DNA from: Acidimicrobiia bacterium
GTDB lineage: Bacteria; Actinomycetota; Acidimicrobiia; Acidimicrobiales; Poriferisodalaceae
Assembly: GCA_022821985.1 (NCBI GenBank)
Contig: JAJECP010000030.1
Coordinates: forward strand, 1-64,000
DNA length: 64,000 nucleotides
Reading direction: 5' to 3'
This document shows, piece by piece, positions 33,828-41,995 of this stretch; within the stretch, counting starts at the first letter, position 1; each line of letters begins with the position of its first letter. The position numbers and the translations under genes were made by a program. A model generated the notes under the pieces. That model did not search any database. It saw nothing but the letters and a program-made list of their open reading frames with translations, and was not told the DNA's origin.

Positions 33828-34880
33828 TCAGCGGCCCGCAACCGCAGGGCCGAAGGGGTAGCGCCGTCGCTGTGCTGCCGCAACCGCCGCACCCACGTCG
33901 ATCACGTACGGACCATCCGGATTGACGGTGATATCCGCCCCCTCGCCCCGACCCAGCACGATCTCGCGTTCTCCGTCCAGCGTCAGCACGCCGGGACCCG
34001 ACAGGGTGATCGGCTGGCCGAAGCGCAGCTGCTCGCAGTGTGCGACGTCGATGTCGGAGTAGGTGCCGGGCATCACAGCTGCTCGGATGCGTCTGTAGCT
34101 CTGTAGATCCCGTGCATTCCCGGACGCGCACCCCAAGCCGACATGGATCCCGCCGGGTTCCTTCCTGCCCACAGGTGCAACGGCGGCAGCGACGGCGGCG
34201 AGTCCGACCGAATCCGGCTCGGCAATGGCAGCCACGATCTCGCTCACCGACCCCAGATCCCAAATGGCGCGTGCTCCCACGAACGCGCTCCTCACGAGGC
34301 ATACGTCAACGAGCGCCACCTCCGCGCGCTGGTTCCCCTCCGCCGTGATGTCGATGATCTTCGCCTGCCACGTCACCTCGGCCGCATCGGCATGGCCGCT
34401 CGCCACGGCTCCCGCAGCGAAACCGGCGACGGTGGCCTCAGTCGGGATTGGAAACACGTTGTTGGTGCCGACAGCCAGCGGCACCAGCGGTGCTTCGCGC
34501 CACCCCGTTACGACATCACGCTGGGTGCCATCACCGCCGAGCGCAACGATCGCCCCCACGCCTTCGTCACGAAACTGCGCGGCGGCCAACTGCGAGTCAC
34601 GCCCGGTGTGCCAGCCATGCGGTTCGGCGACCTCCACCGATCCCGGCACCTCCAACCCCGCCAGCGCACGTTCCCCCAACCGTGCCCGGTCGCCGCTGAT
34701 CAGCACGCGCTCGGCGCCGCCCTCGATCGCACCCACCACGGCGCGCCGTATCGCGCCGATCTTGACGGCGTCCGACACGGGGGTCGCCCCCGAAGTCAGC
34801 CGCCTGACGTCTTTGCCGGCCAGCGGGTTGGCGACGATTCCGACTGCTGGGCCGGCCGCCGAGTCGGCAGCCTCGCTCAC
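33828..34880 (-). CDS. acoX: AcoX, NAD kinase-like protein of acetoin operons
   Basis: A 350-residue protein of the ATP-NAD kinase superfamily, of the type found inside acetoin-dehydrogenase operons. Visible motifs are GIVANPLAGKDVRRL, the kinase diglycine box LGGDGTQRDV (115-119) and PLAVGTNNVFP (138-141), equivalent to the NNE/D region. Its role in acetoin metabolism is not settled. The start is the GTG at 34880, which overlaps the acoB stop as GTGA. It is followed by the E2 gene after 14 nt. Confidence 0.85.
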   Translation of the reverse strand: MSEAADSAAGPAVGIVANPLAGKDVRRLTSGATPVSDAVKIGAIRRAVVGAIEGGAERVLISGDRARLGERALAGLEVPGSVEVAEPHGWHTGRDSQLAAAQFRDEGVGAIVALGGDGTQRDVVTGWREAPLVPLAVGTNNVFPIPTEATVAGFAAGAVASGHADAAEVTWQAKIIDITAEGNQRAEVALVDVCLVRSAFVGARAIWDLGSVSEIVAAIAEPDSVGLAAVAAAVAPVGRKEPGGIHVGLGCASGNARDLQSYRRIRAAVMPGTYSDIDVAHCEQLRFGQPITLSGPGVLTLDGEREIVLGRGEGADITVNPDGPYVIDVGAAVAAAQRRRYPFGPAVAGR

Positions 34881-35878
34881 GCGGCCGCGAGTGCCCGGAT
34901 CCGCTCGCCGATCATCTCGGCGTTGGGAACCCATTCCTTCTCGAGCACAGGGCTGAACGGCACCGGGCTGAATGGTGCGCCGACGCGCTCGATCGGAGCA
35001 TCCAGGTAGTCGAACGCCTCCTCGGCGATCTGCGAAGCGATCTCGCCGCCGAGGCCGCCGAACCGGACGGCCTCGTGCACCACGGCCACCCGGCTGGTCC
35101 GCTGTGCCGACTGGATCACGGTGTCCATGTCCAGCGGCTGGAGGGTGCGCAGATCGATGACATCGCACTCGATGCCTTCCGCGGCCAGCGCATCTGCCGC
35201 CGATGTGGCCTCGTGCACCATCCGGCCGTAGGTCACCACCGTCACGTCGTCGCCTGATCGCACGGTGCTTGCCGTTCCCAGGGGGATCTCGTAGAGCTCT
35301 TCGGGAACCTCGCCCTTCAGTCCCAGCAGGCGCTTGTGCTTCACGAACACTGTGGGGTTGTCGTCGCGAATGCACGAGACAAGCAGGCCCTTCGCGTCGT
35401 AGGGGTTCGACGGCATGACCACCTTGAGTCCCGGGATGTGGCACAGCATCGCTTCGAGGCTCTGGCTGTGCTGAGCCGCCGCTGACAGCCCGGCCCCAGC
35501 GCTCGTGGTGATCGTCATCGGCAGCGTGGCCTTGCCGCCGAACATGTACTTCAGCTTTGCCGCCTGGTTCACGATCTGGTCCATGGCCACGAGCATGAAG
35601 TCCATGAACATCACGTCGACGACCGGGCGAAGGCCGCTCACTGCCGCCCCAGTGCCGAGGCCCACGATGGCCTGCTCGCTGATCGGCGTGTCCACGACTC
35701 TCATGTCGCCGAAGCGCTCGTTCAGCCCGCGGAACGAGCCGAACACTCCCCCGGCTCGGCCGACATCCTCGCCGGCCACGAACACGTTCGAATCGGCGTC
35801 CATCATCTGCGCCAGCCCCTCGGTGAAGGCAGCTCCATAGGCGATGCGGCGCTCCTCGGTGTCGGTTGGGGGTGTCAT
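34877..35878 (-). CDS. acoB: Acetoin/pyruvate dehydrogenase E1 component beta subunit
   Basis: Beta chain of the thiamine-diphosphate E1 enzyme (333 residues from ATG 35878, overlapping the acoA stop as ATGA). It has the family features FVAGEDVGRAGGVFGSF, RVVDTPISEQAIVGLGTGAA, and HSQSLEAMLCHIPGLKVVMP, with a C-terminal transketolase-like domain (DVIDLRTLQPLD ... VAVVHEAVRFGG). It pairs with acoA to decarboxylate acetoin or a branched/short 2-oxo acid. The acoX neighbour favours acetoin. Confidence 0.9.
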   Translation of the reverse strand: MTPPTDTEERRIAYGAAFTEGLAQMMDADSNVFVAGEDVGRAGGVFGSFRGLNERFGDMRVVDTPISEQAIVGLGTGAAVSGLRPVVDVMFMDFMLVAMDQIVNQAAKLKYMFGGKATLPMTITTSAGAGLSAAAQHSQSLEAMLCHIPGLKVVMPSNPYDAKGLLVSCIRDDNPTVFVKHKRLLGLKGEVPEELYEIPLGTASTVRSGDDVTVVTYGRMVHEATSAADALAAEGIECDVIDLRTLQPLDMDTVIQSAQRTSRVAVVHEAVRFGGLGGEIASQIAEEAFDYLDAPIERVGAPFSPVPFSPVLEKEWVPNAEMIGERIRALAAA

Positions 35879-36867
35879 GCGGTGGCTCCTGAGTACGCGG
35901 CCTGCGTATAGACGTCGACCAGCAGGCTGTCGGGATCGGGCAATGGGCTCTCCTCGGCAAAGGCGATCGCAGCTTCGATGTCTGCCTCTGCAGCGGCGTG
36001 CACTGCTTGGGCGCCGTCGGCGTCGAGCACGCCGGCGGTTGCCAGCCGATCCTCGAACAGCTCGATCGGGTCTCGCTGCTTCCACTGTTCGAGCTCGTCG
36101 TCGGACCGGTATTTCATGCCGAGGGTCTGCACGCCGTGATGGTTGTAGAAGCGGTAGGTCTTGGCCTCGATGAACGAGGGTCCTTCGCCCCGGCGGGCCC
36201 GACTGACTGCCTCGTGTGCGGCTTCCCATACGGCGACCACGTCCATGCCGTCGACGATGGCCCCGGGCATGCCGTAGCCGGCGGCGCGGTCCACCACGTC
36301 GGTGATGGCCATCGTGCGGCCACGTGGCGTGAACTCGCCGTACTCGTTGTTCTCGCACACGAACAGCACCGGCAGCGACAACGCAGCCGCCATGTTGGCA
36401 GCCTCATGGAATGCGCCGATGTTCGAGGCGCCGTCGCCGAAGAACACCACCGAGACCCGGTCGCTTCCCCGGTACTTGTTGGCGAAGCCGGCGCCTACGG
36501 CGATCGGCACGCCGCCGCCCACGATGCCGTTCGCACCGAGCATGCCCAGGTCGAGATCGCAGATGTGCATGGAGCCGCCCTTGCCCCCGCAGTAGCCGGT
36601 GGCCTTGCCCATCAGCTCGGCCATCATCCCGCCGTAGTCGCCTCCCTTGGCCACCAGGTGCCCGTGCCCTCGGTGGGTCGAGCTGATCTGGTCGTCATCG
36701 TCGAGGTTGGCGCACACCCCGGCGGCCACGGCCTCCTCCCCCACGTACAGGTGCAGGAACCCGGGCAGCCGGTTCTGCTCCGCGAGCCGGCCGGCGGCTT
36801 CCTCGAAGTGGCGGATCCGCACCATGCGCCGGTGCAGATCCAGCAGTGTCTCTGGACTCGGATCCAT
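35875..36867 (-). CDS. acoA: Acetoin/pyruvate dehydrogenase E1 component alpha subunit
   Basis: Alpha chain of E1 (330 residues; ATG 36867 after GAGGGG). It has the thiamine-diphosphate motif GDG at 144-146 followed by NN at 173-174 (FFGDGASNIGAFHEAANMAA ... VCENNEYG), STHRGHGHLVAKGGD, and GGKGGSMHI, which is characteristic of acetoin-type and pyruvate E1 alpha. It is the first gene of the aco run, with a TAGTGT element and a short leader upstream. Its promoter region is shared with a divergent sugar-acid dehydratase. Confidence 0.92.
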   Translation of the reverse strand: MDPSPETLLDLHRRMVRIRHFEEAAGRLAEQNRLPGFLHLYVGEEAVAAGVCANLDDDDQISSTHRGHGHLVAKGGDYGGMMAELMGKATGYCGGKGGSMHICDLDLGMLGANGIVGGGVPIAVGAGFANKYRGSDRVSVVFFGDGASNIGAFHEAANMAAALSLPVLFVCENNEYGEFTPRGRTMAITDVVDRAAGYGMPGAIVDGMDVVAVWEAAHEAVSRARRGEGPSFIEAKTYRFYNHHGVQTLGMKYRSDDELEQWKQRDPIELFEDRLATAGVLDADGAQAVHAAAEADIEAAIAFAEESPLPDPDSLLVDVYTQAAYSGATA

Positions 36868-36902
36868 GCGAACCCCCTCGTGGCACGGCTCCAGCGCGCC
36901 TC

Positions 36903-36908
36903 ACACTA
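36903..36908 (-). promoter_or_regulatory. Candidate -10 element (TAGTGT) of the aco operon
   Basis: TAGTGT on the minus strand, about 35 nt before the acoA ATG. Unlike the leaderless cases, a leader with a good GAGGGG ribosome-binding site remains. No clear -35 hexamer is seen at 17 nt. Confidence 0.4.
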
Positions 36909-36948
36909 GTTCTGGCCCTGTGCGCCGATCACGGCTGCGTTCGGCCCG

Positions 36949-36990
36949 TCCGTCGCCGTCACGGGTTGGCGACTCCGTTGCCGTCACGGG
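36949..36990. promoter_or_regulatory. Direct repeats and GTCGCC/GGCGAC arms in the aco-dehydratase divergent region
   Basis: TCCGTCGCCGTCACGGG (36949-36965) recurs as TCCGTTGCCGTCACGGG (36974-36990), 16 of 17 identical and 25 nt apart. The first copy also forms GTCGCC-N10-GGCGAC (36952-36973). The repeats lie between the aco -10 and the dehydratase -10, a good position for a regulator of one or both units. There is no known match that I can name. Confidence 0.45.
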
Positions 36991-36997
36991 CGACGCG

Positions 36998-37003
36998 TAG
37001 TGT
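36998..37003 (+). promoter_or_regulatory. Leaderless -10 element (TAGTGT) of the dehydratase gene
   Basis: TAGTGT ends exactly 6 nt before the GTG at 37010, and no Shine-Dalgarno is present. The geometry is the same as for the flavin reductase gene at 59.5 kb. Confidence 0.5.
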
Positions 37004-37009
37004 GGCCCG

Positions 37010-38872
37010 GTGGCTCCCGAACCAGATGCACCTCCGATTTCCGAACCTCGTTCGATTCATCCCAGCGGGCCCGATCCCGGCATCGGGCGCGGCGGCCTGC
37101 GCTCCGCAGCCTGGTTCGACATCGAGGGCGATCCGCTCATGTCGGCGCTGTACCTCGAGCGCTACGCCAACTATGGATTGACTCGCGAAGAACTTCAGTC
37201 GGGCAAGCCGATTATCGGCATCGCCCAGACCGGCTCAGACCTGTCGCCGTGCAACCGGCACCACCTCGAGCTGGCCAAGCGGGTGCGCGAGGGCATCCGC
37301 GAGGCGGGCGGCATCGCGTTCGAATTCGGCGTGCATCCCATCCAGGAGACCGGCAAACGGCCCACCGCTTCGCTCGACCGCAACCTGGCCTACCTGGGCC
37401 TCGTCGAAGTGCTGCAGGGGTATCCGTTCGACGGCGTGGTGCTCACGATCGGCTGCGACAAGACCACGCCGGCGTGCCTGATGGCAGCCGCAACCGTGAA
37501 CCTGCCGGCCATCGCACTGTCGGTCGGGCCGATGCTGAACGGCTGGCACGAGGGGCGCCGCACCGGCTCGGGCACGGTCGTGTGGAAGGCGCGGGAGCTC
37601 TACGCGGCCGGCGAGATCGACGACACCGGGTTCATCGATCTGGTGGCGTCCTCGGCCCCGTCGGTCGGCTACTGCTCCACGATGGGCACCGCCACCACCA
37701 TGAACTCGCTCGCCGAGACGCTGGGCATGCAGCTGCCGGGCTCCGCGGCGATCCCTGCCCCGTATCGCGAGCGGGCGCAGATGGCCTACCGGACGGGTCT
37801 GCGCATCGTCGAGATGGTGCGCGAAGACCTTCGACCGACGGACATCATGACTCGCGAGGCCTTCGAGAACGCCATCGTGGTGAACTCCGCCATCGGCGGG
37901 TCCACCAACGCCCCGATCCACCTCAATGCGATCGCCGCGCACCTCGGCGTGCCGCTCGACAACGACGACTGGCAGAAGCACGGCTTCGCAGTGCCGCTGC
38001 TGGTGAATCTCATGCCTGCCGGGGAGTACCTCGGCGAGGACTATCACCACGCCGGCGGTGTGCCCGCGGTAGTCGGCGAGCTGATGCGTGCCGGGCTGCT
38101 GCCTCACCCCGAGGCGCTGACCGCCAACGGTCGCAGCATCGGCGAGAACTGCGCAGACGCCGCGATCATGGACACCGATGTGATCCGCGCTGCGGGAGAG
38201 CCGCTCCTTGCCGACGCAGGTTTCATCAACCTGTCGGGCAATCTCTTCGACAGCGCCATCATGAAGACCAGCGTCATCTCCGACGAGTTCCGCCAGCGTT
38301 ACCTGTCCAACCCTGACGATCCCGACGCCTTCGAGGGCCGCGCCATCGTCTTCGACGGGCCGGAGGACTATCGGGCCAACATCGACAATCCCGAACTCGG
38401 GATCGACGAGCACTGCATGCTGTTCGTGCGCGGGACCGGCCCGGTGGGCTACCCCGGCGGCGCCGAGGTGGTCAATATGCAGCCGCCGGCAGCGCTGCTG
38501 GTGCGCGGCATCCACTCGCTGCCGTGCATCGGCGACGGTCGCCAGTCCGGTACGTCAGGCTCGCCGTCGATCCTGAACGCCGCGCCCGAAGCCGCCGTCG
38601 GCGGCGGTCTGGCGCTGCTGCGCACTGGCGACCGCGTCCGGATCGACTTGCGGCGCGGCAGCGCCGACATGCTGGTGGATGACGACGAGCTGGCACGGCG
38701 CCGCGCCGAGTTGGACGACGCCGGCGGTTACCCGGTGCCGCCGTCGCACACCCCGTGGCAGGAGATCCAACGAGGGATCGTCAGCCAGTTCGACGAAGGC
38801 ATGGTGCTGCGCCCGGCAGTGAAGTACCGGGACACCTCGCGCACGCACGGCACACCGCGCCACAACCACTAG
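37010..38872 (+). CDS. IlvD/Edd-family sugar-acid (pentonate) dehydratase
   Basis: Iron-sulfur dehydratase (620 residues) of the IlvD/Edd superfamily. It has the pentonate-type opening [11 protein letters not shown] and [20 protein letters not shown] rather than the IlvD opening. Cluster ligands are Cys81 (SPCNRHH), Cys149 (GCDKTTPAC) and Cys222 (GYCSTMG). Their spacing (68, 73) is the same as that recalled for the [2Fe-2S] L-arabinonate and D-xylonate dehydratases. [14 protein letters not shown] and TSGSPSILN complete the site. The likely substrate is an aldonic acid such as arabinonate or xylonate. It is divergent from the aco operon. Confidence 0.86.
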   Translation: MAPEPDAPPISEPRSIHPSGPDPGIGRGGLRSAAWFDIEGDPLMSALYLERYANYGLTREELQSGKPIIGIAQTGSDLSPCNRHHLELAKRVREGIREAGGIAFEFGVHPIQETGKRPTASLDRNLAYLGLVEVLQGYPFDGVVLTIGCDKTTPACLMAAATVNLPAIALSVGPMLNGWHEGRRTGSGTVVWKARELYAAGEIDDTGFIDLVASSAPSVGYCSTMGTATTMNSLAETLGMQLPGSAAIPAPYRERAQMAYRTGLRIVEMVREDLRPTDIMTREAFENAIVVNSAIGGSTNAPIHLNAIAAHLGVPLDNDDWQKHGFAVPLLVNLMPAGEYLGEDYHHAGGVPAVVGELMRAGLLPHPEALTANGRSIGENCADAAIMDTDVIRAAGEPLLADAGFINLSGNLFDSAIMKTSVISDEFRQRYLSNPDDPDAFEGRAIVFDGPEDYRANIDNPELGIDEHCMLFVRGTGPVGYPGGAEVVNMQPPAALLVRGIHSLPCIGDGRQSGTSGSPSILNAAPEAAVGGGLALLRTGDRVRIDLRRGSADMLVDDDELARRRAELDDAGGYPVPPSHTPWQEIQRGIVSQFDEGMVLRPAVKYRDTSRTHGTPRHNH

Positions 38873-38914
38873 CGGCCGGATGACGACACCCGGCGTGCCA
38901 GAACGGTCTCAGCG

Positions 38915-39868
38915 ATGATCTGGGCACTGCTGGCGCTGCTGGCGGGATTGGTCCTGCTGGTGGTAGCCGGAGACCACTTCGTGGCAGGTGCATCACGCCT
39001 GGCCACGGCACTGCGCATGCGACCGGCCGTGATCGGCGCAGTGGTTTTGGGCTTCGGGACCTCTGCCCCCGAGATGGTCGTGTCGGCGCTGGCGTCGATC
39101 AACGACAACCCGGCGCTGGGCGTGGGCAACATCGTGGGTTCGAACGTCGCGAACCTGAGCCTCGGCCTCGGCGTGGCGGCGCTGCTGATGCCGATCCCGT
39201 TCTCCCGCACCGCGCTGCGAAGGGATGTCCCGTGGTCGGTGGCGACCGCCGCCATCTTCGCGGTGCTCGTGATGGACGACTACCTCAGCCGGCTCGAAGG
39301 CGGGCTGCTGGCAGCGCTGATGGCGATCACGCTGGTGTGGCTCATCCGCACGTCGCGTGACGACGAGCGACTGCCCGATGCGGATGGCGCTCCCGGCTCG
39401 ACGGCACGCGATGCCGGGGCCGCGTGGCGCAATCTGGTGCGGGCGGTCCTGGGCCTGTGCGGGGTGATCATCGGTGCCCAACTCGCTGTGGAGGGCGCCA
39501 TTGCCCTTGCCAAGCATTGGAACCTGAGCGGCGGGTTCATCGGCTTCTCGATCGTGGCACTCGGCACGTCCCTGCCGGAGGTGGCCACCGTCGTGGCGGC
39601 GGTTCGCAAGGGCCATACCGAGCTGATCGTGGGCAACCTGTTCGGTTCCAACGTCTTCAACAGTCTCGCCGTAGGCGGGGCAATGGGGCTCGTGGGCGCC
39701 GGCGCCATCGACGATCCCTCGCTGACGGGCCTGGGCATCGGGGCGATGATGGCCGTGGTCGTGCTGGCCTATCTGGGTGCCTTGGTGGGCAAGCGCGCCG
39801 GACGCATCGACGGCGTCGTGCTGCTGGGCATCTACGTCGCCACCATGATCCTGCTCGGCACCGGCTAG
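38915..39868 (+). CDS. Sodium/calcium exchanger family antiporter (YrbG-like)
   Basis: Integral membrane cation antiporter (317 residues) of the CaCA family. It has two inverted repeats: GFGTSAPEMVVSAL ... GNIVGSNVANLSLGLG (first alpha repeat) and ALGTSLPEVATVVAAV ... GNLFGSNVFNSLAVGG (second), each carrying the ion-binding acidic residue in the G-T-S-x-P-E motif. About ten hydrophobic segments are visible. ATG start 42 nt after the dehydratase stop; possibly co-transcribed but functionally unrelated. Confidence 0.92.
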   Translation: MIWALLALLAGLVLLVVAGDHFVAGASRLATALRMRPAVIGAVVLGFGTSAPEMVVSALASINDNPALGVGNIVGSNVANLSLGLGVAALLMPIPFSRTALRRDVPWSVATAAIFAVLVMDDYLSRLEGGLLAALMAITLVWLIRTSRDDERLPDADGAPGSTARDAGAAWRNLVRAVLGLCGVIIGAQLAVEGAIALAKHWNLSGGFIGFSIVALGTSLPEVATVVAAVRKGHTELIVGNLFGSNVFNSLAVGGAMGLVGAGAIDDPSLTGLGIGAMMAVVVLAYLGALVGKRAGRIDGVVLLGIYVATMILLGTG

Positions 39869-39969
39869 GACTCGTTCCGCTGATCGTCGCTGCTGGCTGT
39901 CGTGCGCAGCGTGCGCCCGCTCACGACGCTGACTGCTCGTGACCGGGGCTGGTCTGGAATGAGCGGTGG

Positions 39970-40461
39970 CTATTCGTACCAGCCGGCGCCGAGCAGCACA
40001 TCGCCGCGGCGCACCACCCACGAGTGCTTCGGTGCGTCCGCACCGGTTACCGGATGGGTGAAGATGTAGCTCACCCAAGCGCCGCCGCTGCCCTCGGTCA
40101 CCGCAGCGAATGCCTCGCCGTAGTCGTAGCCCGTGGAGTCGATGCGATCGCGGGTAGTGCCCACCAAGTCGGGCCGTGCGGGGTTGGCGACCGTATATAT
40201 CGCACCATCACGGTCCTCGAGAACGAAGACATACCAAGGGCCGTCGGCGCGGCCGGTGTCGTTGTAGTGCTCGATCGTGGCGTCGAGGCCGTGCTCGTCG
40301 AAGTAGTCGACAGCGTCGCTGACCAACTACTGTGTGTAGTCCTGAAGCTCTCGCTGCGGCGCCTCGCCCATGGTCGGCGCCGACCCAGAGCACCCGGCAA
40401 TCGCGACAACAGCAACCGCGCACAGCAATCCCGACCAACGTCTCACGCTTCGCATGGACAT
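39970..40461 (-). pseudogene. Cache-type lipoprotein interrupted by an amber stop
   Basis: From the ATG at 40461 (AGGAG 5 nt upstream) the frame encodes a lipoprotein signal with lipobox AIAGC (Cys24). It runs to ...RELQDYTQ, meets TAG at 40327-40329, and continues without shift as LVSDAVDYFDEHGLDATIEHY and on to GVLLGAGWYE-like family sequence at 39970. The second part resembles a single Cache sensor domain (YVFVLEDRDGAIYTVANPARPDLVG ... APKHSWVV). The signal, linker and domain read as one protein of about 163 codons broken by one stop. A sequencing error or real decay are both possible. Other genes here end in TAG, so TAG is a normal stop. Confidence 0.72.
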
Positions 40462-40492
40462 CACGCTCCTGAGAGGATCCGGCAGCGTACTG

Positions 40493-41887
40493 CTACGGGC
40501 CGGCCCGAGAAATGCCCCGTTGCCAGATCCACAGCAGCACGATGCCGATGAGTGAGCACACCGCCGACGCATAGAAAGCGCCGACTGTGGCACCGACGAG
40601 CCACGCCGAGACGCCCAGGATCGGCCCGCCGATTCCCGCAGAGAGCTCGAAGAACATCGTGAAGGTGCTGACGGCTCGCGCACGTTCGTTGGGCGGCACG
40701 CCGTCTACTGCGGCGACCATGAGCGCCGGATAGAGCAGTGATCCTCCCAATGCCAGCACCACGGTTCCCGCATACAGCCCGAACGGCGTCACGAAGGTGC
40801 CCATGATGACCATGCCGAGCGCCGCCCCGAACAGCGCCACCGTCGCAGTCTTGGTGGTTCCGAGCCGGTCCGGGAGCTTGCGGCCGAGGACTCTCAGAAC
40901 CAGCACGAGCATCCCGTACAGGAAGAAAACCGTCCCGTAATCGCCGAGATCCTTCTCGGCCGCCAGTTTCGGCAGGAAGCCCTGCAACGCCGGGAAGATG
41001 ATGATTCCCATCGCCAGGATCACTCCGGGCCAGACGGCGTGCCGGTGGAACAACCGGCTCATGACGGTGGCCCCCTGGTCACCGGACGCGGCGATGCTCG
41101 CTGGGCCCGGAGGCTCGTCGGCACTCCTCACCTCGAACACCGTGGGCTGAGCGATGCTCGGCAGTTGACGGGCACCGAAGGTCGTCCCGCTGGAATCTGA
41201 CGAAATTGCCTGGCCGCTCGGCGCCGGAGTTGGAGCCGGGCTCGGAATCAACAGCGATTCCTCCCGGGGCAACAGCATCCCGATGGCCGTGGCAGCCAGC
41301 ATCAGCGTGCCCGACACGACGAACGCCACATCGAAGCCGTCGAGCGCTGTGGAGGCGTCGCCCCACGCTCGCGCAGCCTCCCCGACGCCTGGGCCGATCG
41401 CCATGCCGCCGTAGATCGATACCGAGAACCAGCTCAGGGCCTCCCCTCGCCGGTGCTCCGGTGCCAAGTCGCTCACCATCGCTGCGCTGCCGACGAAGAA
41501 GGCCCCTTGGAATGCCCCGATCAGCAAGCGCATCAGCAGGATCACGGCATAGGTGTCTGCCCACACGTGGCCATAGGTCGTGAGGGCGGTGAGCAGGCAG
41601 CCCGACACCACCAGGAACCGTCGACCCTTCTGGTCGCCGAGGATGCCGATGGTCGGCCGAGCGGCAATCGCAGTGACAGCGAACACGCTGATCGCAAAGC
41701 CGACAGCCACGTCCCCGCCGCCGGTCTGTTCGACTACGAGCAGAGAGATCAGCGGCAGCAGTGTCGAGAACGAGACAGCCGAGCAGAAGGCGCTCAAGTT
41801 CAGGATCAGGAACGGAACGCTGAACAGGCGCGTGGGCTCGCCAAGGGGCGGAGCGGCGGGTGCCGCTGTGAACGTCGTCTGCGACAT
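40493..41887 (-). CDS. MFS transporter
   Basis: Twelve-span major facilitator (464 residues from ATG 41887, with AGGG just upstream). The first half has the MFS signature after TM2, RPTIGILGDQKGRRFLV, and the second half a degenerate equivalent, RVLGRKLPDRLG. The central cytoplasmic loop is unusually long and rich in Pro, Ser and Ala (about 75 residues between PREESLLIPSP and the TM7 region). The substrate is unknown. It is divergent from the molybdopterin oxidoreductase. Confidence 0.87.
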   Translation of the reverse strand: MSQTTFTAAPAAPPLGEPTRLFSVPFLILNLSAFCSAVSFSTLLPLISLLVVEQTGGGDVAVGFAISVFAVTAIAARPTIGILGDQKGRRFLVVSGCLLTALTTYGHVWADTYAVILLMRLLIGAFQGAFFVGSAAMVSDLAPEHRRGEALSWFSVSIYGGMAIGPGVGEAARAWGDASTALDGFDVAFVVSGTLMLAATAIGMLLPREESLLIPSPAPTPAPSGQAISSDSSGTTFGARQLPSIAQPTVFEVRSADEPPGPASIAASGDQGATVMSRLFHRHAVWPGVILAMGIIIFPALQGFLPKLAAEKDLGDYGTVFFLYGMLVLVLRVLGRKLPDRLGTTKTATVALFGAALGMVIMGTFVTPFGLYAGTVVLALGGSLLYPALMVAAVDGVPPNERARAVSTFTMFFELSAGIGGPILGVSAWLVGATVGAFYASAVCSLIGIVLLWIWQRGISRAGP

Positions 41888-41995
41888 GGGGCCCTGGCCT
41901 CGTTGACGCTGAGCCCGGAATTCGATGCGGGCGGGCGGGTTCCGGTGCGCCATGCTAGGGGCGATGCCCGAGACGCTGCGGGGAATTTCCAGTCG

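Noticed and set aside
37235-38515. 426-codon minus-strand open frame inside the dehydratase
   Set aside because: The dehydratase has the full set of cluster cysteines on the plus strand; this frame is His/Gly/Arg/Val-rich noise.
40327-40329. Reassignment of TAG to an amino acid in this organism, to explain the amber-split lipoprotein
   Set aside because: parE, infA, the E2 gene and an acyl-CoA dehydrogenase all end at TAG exactly where their families end, so TAG is a normal stop.
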